Positions 9,800-18,394 of a stretch of DNA of 46,054 bases are shown here, one piece after another. Under the pieces are notes generated by a model. That model did not search any database. It was not told where the DNA came from and saw only the letters and a program-made list of their open reading frames with translations. Origin of the DNA: Candidatus Wallbacteria bacterium GWC2_49_35 (GTDB lineage Bacteria > Muiribacteriota > UBA9980); assembly GCA_001791795.1 (NCBI GenBank), contig MGFH01000152.1, forward strand, positions 1-46,054, read 5' to 3'. Position 1 is the stretch's first letter. Each line of letters starts with the position of its first letter. The position numbers and the translations under genes are program-made.

Positions 9800-9834
9800 A
9801 AAAGGCCGCCTGATAATATTCAGAGCGGCCTTTT
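9800..9834. terminator. bidirectional Rho-independent terminator between convergent leuD-like and pilT
   Basis: AAAAGGCCGC-CTGATAATATTCAGA-GCGGCCTTTT: 10-bp perfect outer stem plus inner CTGA/TCAG; A-tract and T-tract on either side. Confidence 0.9.
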
Positions 9835-9867
9835 ATATTGAACTTTAATTTTATTTCAAAAAAACGC

Positions 9868-11127
9868 TTACTGTTTCATCGCCAGTTCGGTGATCCTGTC
9901 TTTGGCTACATCGGCGCTAATCTTGCCGAGCCTTTCGGCCTCTTCAATGGATTCCTTCATGGTGCGCATTCCGAGCTTTTTGCCGGTTTCGATCGCGGAG
10001 TAGATCTGCGGGATCTTGCCGTCGCGGATCATGGCGCGCACGCTGTTGGTGCCGACGAGGATCTCTCTTATTGGAACGCGGCCCTTGCCGTCTTTCGACG
10101 GCATGAGTTCCTGGGCTATGATTGCGGTAAGAACCGTCGAAAGCTGCATGGCTATCTGCTGCTGGCGGTCGGCAGGGAATACCGATATGATACGCGATAT
10201 GGTTTCAGAGGCGTTATTGGTGTGAAGCGTTCCGAAGACCATATGGCCGGTTTCAGCCGCGGTCAGGGCTATTTCTATCGTAAGAAGGTCGCGCAATTCG
10301 CCGAGCAGGATAACATCGGGATCCTGACGGAGCGCGGCGCGCAGGGCGTTCGAGAACGAGTTGGTATGTGCGCCGACCTCGCGGTGCGTCACTATCGATT
10401 TATAATTGGTGTGGACGAATTCGAGCGGGTCTTCGATCGTGACTATATGGCATGCGTCGTTTTTATTGACGTAGTCGATAAGCGCCGCGAGAGTGGTGGA
10501 TTTACCCGAACCGGTAGCGCCGGTGACGATGACGAATCCCTGCCCGTGAAGGGCTAGTTTAGCGATAGCTTCGCTGATGCCGACCTCGTCGATAGTTTTA
10601 ACCCTGATGGGTATCGCGCGGAATACCGCGGCAAGGCCGTAGAGCTGGTGGAAAATATTCATTCTGAAGCGGCCGACGCCCTCTATGGTATAGCACGCGT
10701 CGACCTCTTCGCCGTTCTCGCAGAGCTCACGCTGCTGGGGGCTCAGGATCTGGTATATCATCTTTTTCATAGTGTCGGCCGGTATCATTTTGAATTTAAC
10801 GGGCTTGAGGTTTCCGTGAACGCGCAGGACCGGAGGCACGTTGTAACTTAAATGAAGGTCCGATCCGCCCGAGTTGACGAGCGCCCTCAAAAACACGTTT
10901 AACGCCGGTTCGTTCGGAACCCGCTGCTCCTGAGGCACGAGGTCCGCCAGATCAAGCAAAAAAGGATTGTCGGGATCGGTGAGCATGCCGAATACTTTGG
11001 CGCCCTCCTGCCCCTTCGGAGCGTCGAAGGACGAAAAATCCGGGCGGCCGGACTGGGACGCGGCTTCCTGCGGAGCGCCTTCCGGCTGATCGCCTTGCTG
11101 TGACTCATTCAAAAATTCTGAACCCAT
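9868..11127 (-). CDS. pilT: type IV pilus retraction ATPase PilT-family
   Basis: 419 aa; Walker A GATGSGKSTTLAALIDY, IVTIEDPLEFVH, RQDPDVILLGELRDLLTIEIALTAAETGHMVFGTLHTNNA; extra Gln/Pro/Ser-rich N-terminus. Confidence 0.95.
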   Translation of the reverse strand: MGSEFLNESQQGDQPEGAPQEAASQSGRPDFSSFDAPKGQEGAKVFGMLTDPDNPFLLDLADLVPQEQRVPNEPALNVFLRALVNSGGSDLHLSYNVPPVLRVHGNLKPVKFKMIPADTMKKMIYQILSPQQRELCENGEEVDACYTIEGVGRFRMNIFHQLYGLAAVFRAIPIRVKTIDEVGISEAIAKLALHGQGFVIVTGATGSGKSTTLAALIDYVNKNDACHIVTIEDPLEFVHTNYKSIVTHREVGAHTNSFSNALRAALRQDPDVILLGELRDLLTIEIALTAAETGHMVFGTLHTNNASETISRIISVFPADRQQQIAMQLSTVLTAIIAQELMPSKDGKGRVPIREILVGTNSVRAMIRDGKIPQIYSAIETGKKLGMRTMKESIEEAERLGKISADVAKDRITELAMKQ

Positions 11128-11367
11128 TATTATAACCTGCTCCTCTATATTTTTATCGCTCGATTAAAAGCGTTTACTTTTTGCCGGCGGCGGCTGACAT
11201 TCTGACACGGCCGCAAAAAAACAATTACATTTTACACCAAAAACATCATAAATTCAAGTAATAATTTTAGCTCTGCCGCAGGCAATTTAAAGATGCATTA
11301 AATTAATTTTCTGCCGATAATAAATACGTAGAGTATTTTTTGACGAAAAAAACGGAGAGCTTTTGTT

Positions 11368-11733
11368 ATGATGATTTTATTTCTGGCCGTCCTGGGAATC
11401 GCTGTCGGCGCTTTAAGCGGCCTTTTCGGCATAGGCGGCGGCGTTCTTATTCTGCCTTCGCTGGTATTCATTTGCGGGTTCAGCCATAAAACAGCTACCG
11501 GAACCACTCTGGCAATGCTCCTGCCGCCGATAGGCGTGCTCGCGTTCCTGGAATATTATAAAAACAACTACGTTAACGTTCCGGCCGCCATTATTCTGGT
11601 CATAGGCTTTCTGACCGGAAGCCAGATCGCGGCCAGATACGCCATCGCCATGAATGAAGCCGTCCTGAAGAGGGGTTTCGGGGTTTTACTGATCACGATC
11701 GGAGTAATATATATATATAAGTCATCCAAGTAA
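11368..11733 (+). CDS. TauE/SafE-family membrane protein (single-repeat length)
   Basis: 121 aa; AVGALSGLFGIGGGVLILPSLVFICGFSHKTATGTTLAMLLPPIG motif typical of TauE/SafE. Confidence 0.85.
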   Translation: MMILFLAVLGIAVGALSGLFGIGGGVLILPSLVFICGFSHKTATGTTLAMLLPPIGVLAFLEYYKNNYVNVPAAIILVIGFLTGSQIAARYAIAMNEAVLKRGFGVLLITIGVIYIYKSSK

Positions 11734-11749
11734 AAGGAAACGGTATGTA

Positions 11750-12754
11750 ATGAAAAAAATAAAAAACGACGGGGCCGCGGGCGCCGTTCCGAAAAAGAAC
11801 TCAAAACAGCCGCTTATCGCCTCTATCGGGTTTGGAAGCATGGCCGGGGCTATATGCAGCAATCTGCGTGACTCCGGCATAAAAGTCGTAATAGGCTCGC
11901 GCAATGCGCGTTCGGCGTCCGCAAAAAAAGCGTTTTCGGAAAATTTCGACGTGACGACGATAAGCCGCGCGGTAAAGGCTTGCGATTACGCGCTCATCGC
12001 GATACCCGACCTTCAGATACGCGATTTTTTCAAAAAAAACGGCCTCGATATCTTCAACGGCAAGTGCATAATATTGTGCCACGGCCTTTCTTTCTTTTAC
12101 CACCCCCTTTCTTTCCCCGACGACTGCGATATAATTTTGATCTCGCCCAACGCGATCGCGAACAAACTGCGCGAAAACTACGCGAGCGGGATCGGAGACT
12201 ATGCGCTGTGCGCGGTTCTAAGGGACAAATCGAAAAAAGCCTCGAAAAAACTCAAATATATATGCGACGGCCTCAAGATCTCGAAAAACAGGTTAATTCA
12301 ATCCAAACTCAAAGACGAGGTGTTTTCGGATCTTTTCGCGGAGCAGTCGCTGCTGGTCGGCGGCATACTCGCGCTGACGCTGAGCTCATTCGAAACGATG
12401 TGCGAAGCGGGACTTTCGGAGGAAGCGGCCTACCTTTCGACATTTCACGAGATCAAATATATCGTCGAAGCTATGAACGAACTCGGCATTAAGGACTTTA
12501 TAGCCAAAATTTCCGACGTGGCCCGCATAGGTTCGATCAGGGCTTTTTTCGAGTCGGGCCTCAAGGACAGAATAAAACATGAATTCAAAAGAATTTACGG
12601 CGACATCGAAAGCCACAGATTTTACAATAATTTCATCAACCCCTCCCCGGAGGGCGTGGGCGGCGAATCGCAATACCAGAAGCAATTAAACGGGATACTC
12701 AATTCAAAATTGTGTGAAGCGTATGAAAGATTTAAACGAAAAAACAGACAATAA
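11750..12754 (+). CDS. pyrroline-5-carboxylate reductase-like / NADP-dependent oxidoreductase
   Basis: 334 aa; Rossmann start LIASIGFGSMAGAICSNLRDSGIKVVIGSRNARS; Ala/Glu-rich helical C-terminal half as in ProC/KARI-like proteins. Confidence 0.6.
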   Translation: MKKIKNDGAAGAVPKKNSKQPLIASIGFGSMAGAICSNLRDSGIKVVIGSRNARSASAKKAFSENFDVTTISRAVKACDYALIAIPDLQIRDFFKKNGLDIFNGKCIILCHGLSFFYHPLSFPDDCDIILISPNAIANKLRENYASGIGDYALCAVLRDKSKKASKKLKYICDGLKISKNRLIQSKLKDEVFSDLFAEQSLLVGGILALTLSSFETMCEAGLSEEAAYLSTFHEIKYIVEAMNELGIKDFIAKISDVARIGSIRAFFESGLKDRIKHEFKRIYGDIESHRFYNNFINPSPEGVGGESQYQKQLNGILNSKLCEAYERFKRKNRQ

Positions 12755-13547
12755 AAACTTTCTGGCCAGATATTTAGCCAGCGCGCCGGTGGCGCTCGCG
12801 CTTATACGCGCCATGGAATGCCGGCTCATGGACCACATTCCGTTCGCCAATCCGATACTCGATATGGGATGCGGCGACGGGCTTTTCGCTTCGATACTTT
12901 TCAAGGGCAAAACTTATATAGACTGCGCCATAGACCGTGACGAGACCGAAGTCGACCACAGTTACAAAAAAGGAGTTTACCGCGATATAAAAATAGCGGA
13001 GGCGGAGGACCTGCCATTCGATGACGAGAGTTTCAGATACGTTCTGGCCAACGACCTTTTCGCCCACATAAAAACTCCGCGCGTGGCGCTCAACGAAGCC
13101 TGGCGAGTGTTAAGGCCGGACGGCTATCTGTGCTTCACCGTCCCGACGCTCGTACCTCGATTTCACCTCAACGTTTTCACCGATTTCATAAGCGGCGCGG
13201 CGTCACAGAACCTTATAAGCCTGTTCAACCATAATATCAAATCGTATTTCAGGCTCAATTCGATGCTCAAACTCCAGCAATGGACTAAACTGCTCAAAGA
13301 AAGCGGCTTCAGGGTCGTGCATCACAGAAAATACGCTTCCCTGAGCGCGATATGCATACAGATGATAACTTCTTTTTACCTTTACCGCGGATCGATATAT
13401 AAAAAGGCCATCGGGCGCTACATTCCGTTCCCCGAGATCCACGAAAAGATCATAACGCCTATAACGAGCTGGGTCTTAAAAAGTTTTTACGACGACGACT
13501 CGTACGACGGCGAAAATTATCTGATACTCGCAAAAAAAATCGATTAA
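12714..13547 (+). CDS. class I SAM-dependent methyltransferase
   Basis: 277 aa; PILDMGCGDGLFASILF, LPFDDESFRYVLANDLFAHIKTPRVALNEAWRVLRPDGYLCFTVP. Overlaps the upstream ORF end; ATG at 12723 is an alternative start. Confidence 0.9.
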   Translation: MKRMKDLNEKTDNKNFLARYLASAPVALALIRAMECRLMDHIPFANPILDMGCGDGLFASILFKGKTYIDCAIDRDETEVDHSYKKGVYRDIKIAEAEDLPFDDESFRYVLANDLFAHIKTPRVALNEAWRVLRPDGYLCFTVPTLVPRFHLNVFTDFISGAASQNLISLFNHNIKSYFRLNSMLKLQQWTKLLKESGFRVVHHRKYASLSAICIQMITSFYLYRGSIYKKAIGRYIPFPEIHEKIITPITSWVLKSFYDDDSYDGENYLILAKKID

Positions 13548-13553
13548 ACGGCG

Positions 13554-14609
13554 TTACAATTTACCGCCGCAGTTCGTGCAGAACTTCGCCCCGGCAGGAT
13601 TTAGCGCTGAGCACGCTTCGCAGAAACCCGGAGGAACTATCTTCGCGGCGCAGTTCATGCAGAATTTCGCCGCCGGAGGGTTCGATGCCTGGCATTTACG
13701 ACATTTGATTTCGCCGAATATGGCGGGCTGCTGGGGCTGTACGGCAGTGTTCGGCGCGGCGCTGCCGCCCGCTCCGGGCTTTAGCGCGTCCGCCATCATC
13801 TGTCCGACGGCAAGGCCAAGACCCATATCCACTGCGGCGCCGCCCGCTCCGCCGCCTTCGGCCATTTTGTCCATAGCCTTCGCGGCGCGGTACTTGGCGA
13901 ACCTGTTCAGATCGCCGGCCGCGGCCATGGAGGAACGCTCATCGACGGCCTTCTGAACATCTTCAGGGAGTGTAACCGCTATTATCTGCAGCTCGCAGAG
14001 TTCTATTCCGTATTGAATGAAGTGACCTTTCAGCTGGTTCAAAAGCAAAAGCCCCAGTTCGTCGTATATTTTCGGAAGATCGACCACGCTGGTAATATTG
14101 GTGCCAAGCGTATCGAAGAACTGCGACACTATCTTGTTACGAAGGAAGTCTTCGAGTTCGTTAATCCCGTAACGCCCTCTGGTGCCGGCTATTTTACCGA
14201 GAAAAAGACCGGCGTCGACGACCCGGATCGAATAAGCCCCGCGGGCGCGCAGCCTGACGAATTCGAATTCGGAATCTTTGAATACGACGGGCTCCGGGGT
14301 GCCCCACTTGAGGCCCGTAAAGTCGTTAAGCGCGACGAAATATACCGATGCGCGGAACGGGGATTTGAAATTATAAGGAAGGGAAAGCAGTTTGGTCAGA
14401 ATCGGTATGTTTTCGGTCACCAGAGTATGGCGGCCGGCGCCGAAAGTGTCAAGAAATTTGCCGTCTTTGACGAAAACGGCCGCCTGGTTCTGCTGTACGA
14501 TAAGCTGTGCGCCGTATTTTATTTCGCCCGAATCGGTATGCGGTATGCGCGCGGCGACGGTGCGCCCCGTGCCGTCGAGAAATTCAAGGACTTCTATAAA
14601 CTGGCTCAT
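13554..14609 (-). CDS. SPFH-domain protein (virion-core-protein-like) with two C-terminal zinc ribbons
   Basis: 351 aa; SGEIKYGAQLIVQQNQAAVFVKDGKFLDTFGAGRHTLVTENIPIL; C-terminal CRKCQASNPPAAKFCMNCAAKI and CEACSALNPAGAKFCTNCGGKL. Confidence 0.88.
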   Translation of the reverse strand: MSQFIEVLEFLDGTGRTVAARIPHTDSGEIKYGAQLIVQQNQAAVFVKDGKFLDTFGAGRHTLVTENIPILTKLLSLPYNFKSPFRASVYFVALNDFTGLKWGTPEPVVFKDSEFEFVRLRARGAYSIRVVDAGLFLGKIAGTRGRYGINELEDFLRNKIVSQFFDTLGTNITSVVDLPKIYDELGLLLLNQLKGHFIQYGIELCELQIIAVTLPEDVQKAVDERSSMAAAGDLNRFAKYRAAKAMDKMAEGGGAGGAAVDMGLGLAVGQMMADALKPGAGGSAAPNTAVQPQQPAIFGEIKCRKCQASNPPAAKFCMNCAAKIVPPGFCEACSALNPAGAKFCTNCGGKL

Positions 14610-14658
14610 AATCCCTCCGGAAATAAATTAATTTGTTAATTTTTAATAAACGATCTTT

Positions 14659-15159
14659 TTATAATATGTCTTTTCGCGCCCTGAACTGAGCGAGATACTT
14701 TTCAGACCATTCCGCGACCGCGCGGCCGATCTTTTCAAACTCGGGCGCACCTTCGGCTTTTTCAATGCCGTTTATCACGCCTTTTATTTCCTGAATGGAA
14801 AAATATAAAAACTCGTCGTAAGTCTTCATTTTCGAACATTTCTCGGCCGAGAACGAAGAATAGTCGAAGGAAGGCATCACTCCTCCCCCGTAACGGACCG
14901 TTTCCGCAACGAGTTTAAGGCACGCCGAGATCTTTTCGAGGGCGGCGAGCGCGCTTATCGTCTGGATAGATGCCGTGAAAGAGCGCTTTTTAACGTCGAT
15001 GCCGGATATCATTTCGTTAACGACCGAAACTATATGTTCGCGGATCTTTGAATCGTCTTCGACGACGTCTTTGGCGCCGAGATATCCTTTATATCCGGGA
15101 ATTAAATACTGTAAACTTTTTTCCATAAAGCCGGATGCCCGTTCGTTGTGTTCCTGCAT
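14659..15159 (-). CDS. uncharacterised protein
   Basis: 166-aa ORF, start ATG at 15159, upstream of and co-oriented with the SPFH gene; no recognised motif. Confidence 0.65.
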   Translation of the reverse strand: MQEHNERASGFMEKSLQYLIPGYKGYLGAKDVVEDDSKIREHIVSVVNEMISGIDVKKRSFTASIQTISALAALEKISACLKLVAETVRYGGGVMPSFDYSSFSAEKCSKMKTYDEFLYFSIQEIKGVINGIEKAEGAPEFEKIGRAVAEWSEKYLAQFRARKDIL

Positions 15160-15316
15160 TTCATATTCCTCCGAAAGTTTTATTAAAACTGTGCTTTACC
15201 CCGCGCTGCCGTTTTTAATTATACAATTTTTATGTAAAAAAAACAATACGGCCGGCTCAAACGGGCAAAAAAATCTTTAAAACAATAAAAAAATATATAT
15301 TTTTTTAAAAATATAC

Positions 15317-15346
15317 TTGACAAACAGGCGTGTTATTTAGTATATT
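15317..15346 (+). promoter_or_regulatory. strong sigma70-like promoter with A/T-tract upstream element
   Basis: TTGACA (15317-15322), 18-nt spacer, TATATT (15341-15346); preceded by A7-TATATA-T7 palindrome at 15287-15306. Confidence 0.75.
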
Positions 15347-15382
15347 AAGTATAGGTAATGAACTATACTGAGGTGAATTTTA

Positions 15383-15448
15383 ATGGGTAAAAAACCTGCT
15401 GCAAAAGCTGCTGAAGCTAAAAAAGCGGCCGCGAAGAAAAAAAAATAA
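15383..15448 (+). CDS. 21-aa lysine/alanine-rich microprotein MGKKPAAKAAEAKKAAAKKKK (not in ORF track)
   Basis: ATG at 15383, stop TAA 15446-15448; SD-like gaggtg at 15370-15375; own promoter upstream and intrinsic terminator downstream. Confidence 0.7.
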   Translation: MGKKPAAKAAEAKKAAAKKKK

Positions 15449-15473
15449 CTTTATTTTTTACTTTAACGCTTGT

Positions 15474-15513
15474 AAAAAACCTCGTTATTAAATAAATAAC
15501 GAGGTTTTTTTAT
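15474..15513. terminator. Rho-independent terminator for the microprotein transcript, possibly bidirectional
   Basis: aaaaaacctcgttatt-aaata-aataacgaggtttttt: 16-bp perfect stem followed by T-rich tract. Confidence 0.92.
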
Positions 15514-15530
15514 TTGCGGCGTATCTTATT

Positions 15531-16307
15531 TTATATCGCTTCAGGTTCCCTGACCTCGCTCAGCAGAGTTTTCTGGCCGGCACGGCTGAATTCAACCACT
15601 ATGGCCTTATGCCCGCCCGAGGTCCTGATTATTTTAACGACCTTTCCGCTGTCGTTCCAGGTTTTATGATAAATGAGCTCGCCTATTTCATAACTTTTGA
15701 AGCAGCTGTATTGATTGCCGTTCAGAGACTGCGACTGGCTTTCTTCGCGGCTGAGGCTCCCGCGGCTTTTTTCAGGCGCGGCTGAAACCGGGGCGTCTTT
15801 CGGCGCGTCGGGGATCCGGCGGTTTACGGTTTTGATCGCTTTAGACGGCTTTACCGGCTTGAAACTGCCTTCCGGAGAGCCGGAGACACTCCGAACGCTT
15901 TTTTTATTCAGGGTAAAGGCGGGAATATCTTTTTTAGGGTTCTTCGATGAATCGTCTTTATGGGCGATGATCTTGATTTTCAGCTCGTTTTTCTGGCGCT
16001 TGTGGCGGAGGTTCCGGCGGCACCCCAGCCGCGCGAGTTTTCGCTTGATAGATATTTCGGTAACGTTGAAAACCTTGGCCAGCTCGCGGTCGCTCATCTT
16101 CAGAAAGTTTTCGTGAAGAAATTTCTCTTCGCCGTCCGTCCACTTTTTCTGGTACTGACGCAGCAGTTTGAGACGGGCGAGTTTTCGCTGGATGGCTATT
16201 TTACTGACTCCAAAATGGTCGGCTAGCTTGTTATTGTCGAGTTTCGAGTAGCTGTTCATTAAAAAATTCTCGTCTTCCTTTGACCAGCGCTTCACAGTCA
16301 TAACCAC
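15531..16307 (-). CDS. tandem Myb/SANT-like DNA-binding protein with C-terminal PcrA/UvrD-Tudor-like domain
   Basis: 258 aa; two repeats KRWSKEDENFLMNSYSKLDNNKLADHFGVSKIAIQRKLARLKL and KKWTDGEEKFLHENFLKMSDRELAKVFNVTEISIKRKLARLGC; C-terminal YEIGELIYHKTWNDSGKVVKIIRTSGGHKAIVVEFSRAGQKTLLSEVREPEAI. Confidence 0.7.
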   Translation of the reverse strand: MVMTVKRWSKEDENFLMNSYSKLDNNKLADHFGVSKIAIQRKLARLKLLRQYQKKWTDGEEKFLHENFLKMSDRELAKVFNVTEISIKRKLARLGCRRNLRHKRQKNELKIKIIAHKDDSSKNPKKDIPAFTLNKKSVRSVSGSPEGSFKPVKPSKAIKTVNRRIPDAPKDAPVSAAPEKSRGSLSREESQSQSLNGNQYSCFKSYEIGELIYHKTWNDSGKVVKIIRTSGGHKAIVVEFSRAGQKTLLSEVREPEAI

Positions 16308-16397
16308 AAAACCTCCGGGTGTTATAAATTTTTAAAAAACGATCTTTTTGTATAATCAATTAAAACCATATCCGGCATAACTCGATATGGCATGCGG

Positions 16398-17174
16398 CTA
16401 TTTTATTTGGCCCGCCGTTTCGTCATCGCCGTATTGCTCCGCGTAACTGACCAGGGCCAGGAAAGCGTTGCGGCAGACGTCTTCGTCGCTGTCGTCTATC
16501 GAGTTCAGCAGTATCTGGACGAACTCGTCCGCTTTGATCTCGCCGAAAGCGTAAAACGCGGAAGCTTTCATCCATTTATTGCGGTCTTTTATCATTTCAT
16601 CGAAAACTTTTCTGATTTTTGAGCGCAGTTCGTTGAACTCCCACAGCGCGATAGCCGTGTTGGCCTTGACCCTGTTAGAGGAATCTTTCAGGTAGGGCAC
16701 CAGGAACTCTTTGACCTTGTCGCCCCCTATTTTGCCAAGCGCCTCGACGGCGTTCGCGCGAATTCTTTTATCGTCGGACATCAGAAGACCCGCGATCACG
16801 GGGATCGTGTGGACGTTGCCCATTTTGCCGAGCAGCGTCAGCCAGATGGTCATCTGCATCTTGTCGTCGTCGTTTTTAAGCCGTATTATAAGATTGTTTA
16901 TTATCGGGATCAGGAATTTGGAATCTTTTTTCGACTCGCAGTCGATCTTTATTCCGGTGGCTATTTTGCAGGCCGCCGTTATTTGTTTCGCGTTAAAGGA
17001 ATTGTAATTTTCAAGCAGAGCGTCGATAAAGCGGACTCCATGTTTTTCGAGTTTCAGACAAGCTTTGGATTGTTCGGCTTCACATTCCAGGTCTAGTTTT
17101 TTGATATTATCTATTATTTCTTTTGTTACATCGACTGTCTTTTTCATCATAAATGTCCTCCAGACATCAAGCAA
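16398..17174 (-). CDS. HEAT-repeat protein (soluble)
   Basis: 258 aa; DDKRIRANAVEALGKIGGDKVKEFLVPYLKDSSNRVKANTAIALWEFNE... HEAT repeats; alternative start at the internal MMKKTVDVTKE. Confidence 0.88.
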   Translation of the reverse strand: MLDVWRTFMMKKTVDVTKEIIDNIKKLDLECEAEQSKACLKLEKHGVRFIDALLENYNSFNAKQITAACKIATGIKIDCESKKDSKFLIPIINNLIIRLKNDDDKMQMTIWLTLLGKMGNVHTIPVIAGLLMSDDKRIRANAVEALGKIGGDKVKEFLVPYLKDSSNRVKANTAIALWEFNELRSKIRKVFDEMIKDRNKWMKASAFYAFGEIKADEFVQILLNSIDDSDEDVCRNAFLALVSYAEQYGDDETAGQIK

Positions 17175-17224
17175 TTATATTATTTTTTCAAAATCAACAT
17201 CGTCGTTTTGAACTGGCCAAAGTA

Positions 17225-17253
17225 ATTATACTTGAAATTTTGCAAAATTTCAA
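17225..17253 (-). promoter_or_regulatory. sigma70-like promoter of the small HEAT gene, overlapped by a perfect palindrome
   Basis: Minus strand TTGAAA (17253-17248), 17-nt spacer, TATAAT (17230-17225). Confidence 0.7.
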
Positions 17254-17267
17254 GTTTGAAAATATAA

Positions 17268-17301
17268 AAAAAGATAAAAACCGTTAGATTTTTATCTTTT
17301 T
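17268..17301 (-). terminator. terminator downstream of the PorV-like region or intergenic hairpin
   Basis: AAAAAGATAAAAA-CCGTTAGA-TTTTTATCTTTTT, 13-bp perfect A/T-rich stem. Confidence 0.45.
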
Positions 17302-17381
17302 ATTTACTTTATAGTGTTTTTGTATATATGTAAGCCGTTATCAAGCCCGGAATCTGTTTCCGCGCGGCGCGGGCTTATGAG

Positions 17382-18323
17382 TTAAAACCTTCTGCCCGCG
17401 GATATTCTCTGGTTCGACCCCAGCTCTTCGTCATAAAATGCGTAGTCGAAGTGCCATTCTCTGGAGCTGAAACCCGCTCCGACCGCGAGCTTTTTATTGT
17501 TGACGCCGGCACGCAAGGCTATATTTTCGCTGACCTTTCCTTCCACGCCGAACTTCACTTTGAAATCCTCGTTGGCTGTCTTTTCGAGATCGAGCGCAGT
17601 GAGGACTTTAGGCTTCCACTGGTAGGAAATGCCGGCGACGCCCGTAACGGGAATAGTGTCCGTAACGGTAGAAGAACCGCTCCACTTAAGCGATGCGCCG
17701 AGATTTTTAAGCACCAGGCCTATGTGGGTCTTCTCGTCCGTTTTATAGCGGCCGCCGAGATCCAGTCCGAAGCCTTTCGCGCTCGCGTCGAAAAGAGAGT
17801 GACTGAGCAGTTTTAGAGAGCCGCCATAGCTTCTTTTGGGGTTGATCTTACGACCGAACGTAAGACTGTAGTTATTTTCGACGTCCGAAAAATAGCTGAA
17901 TATCCTTACATTGCCGTTGGCGTCCAGAACGGGATTACCGAGGCCGTCCACCCTGGTTTCGGGTATCTCGTCCACGCCGAAGCGCGTCCACGAGAAAGCC
18001 CATACGCCTTTTCTTTTGGGATCGGGCATCACGTAATTGGCGAAATCGAGTTTTCTATCGAGGCTGAGCATCGCGTGCATCGTGTGGAACTCGCGTTTCT
18101 CGAGCGTGCCGATCCCCGCGGGATTGTAATACGCCGCGGAAGCGTCGTCCGCTACGGCGCTGAACGCTTCGCCCATGCCGAGCGCGCGGGCCGAAACTCC
18201 CATTTTCAGGTAAGCCGCCGCGCCGCCGGCCGAACCCGCTATGGCGCCGGATCCCGTAGCGGCCACTATCAGCAGCGCCAGCGCGATGACCGGTATCACT
18301 TTTTTCAATATATCACTTCTCAT
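17382..18323 (-). CDS. PorV/PorQ-family (UPF0164-like) outer-membrane beta-barrel protein
   Basis: 313 aa; signal peptide then AAAYLKMGVSARALGMGEAFSAVADDASAAYYNPAGIGTLEKREFHTMHAMLSLD, typical PorV/PorQ N-terminus. Confidence 0.9.
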   Translation of the reverse strand: MRSDILKKVIPVIALALLIVAATGSGAIAGSAGGAAAYLKMGVSARALGMGEAFSAVADDASAAYYNPAGIGTLEKREFHTMHAMLSLDRKLDFANYVMPDPKRKGVWAFSWTRFGVDEIPETRVDGLGNPVLDANGNVRIFSYFSDVENNYSLTFGRKINPKRSYGGSLKLLSHSLFDASAKGFGLDLGGRYKTDEKTHIGLVLKNLGASLKWSGSSTVTDTIPVTGVAGISYQWKPKVLTALDLEKTANEDFKVKFGVEGKVSENIALRAGVNNKKLAVGAGFSSREWHFDYAFYDEELGSNQRISAGRRF

Positions 18324-18394
18324 TTTAATTCCTCCACCGTTTAGTGTATTTTATGCTGCGTTTAAGATTATTTCATTATACTGTAAGCGGACGT

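Noticed and set aside
9838-10557. 239-aa plus-strand ORF antisense to pilT
   Set aside because: Starts in the convergent terminator region and mirrors conserved PilT motifs; not credible as a gene.
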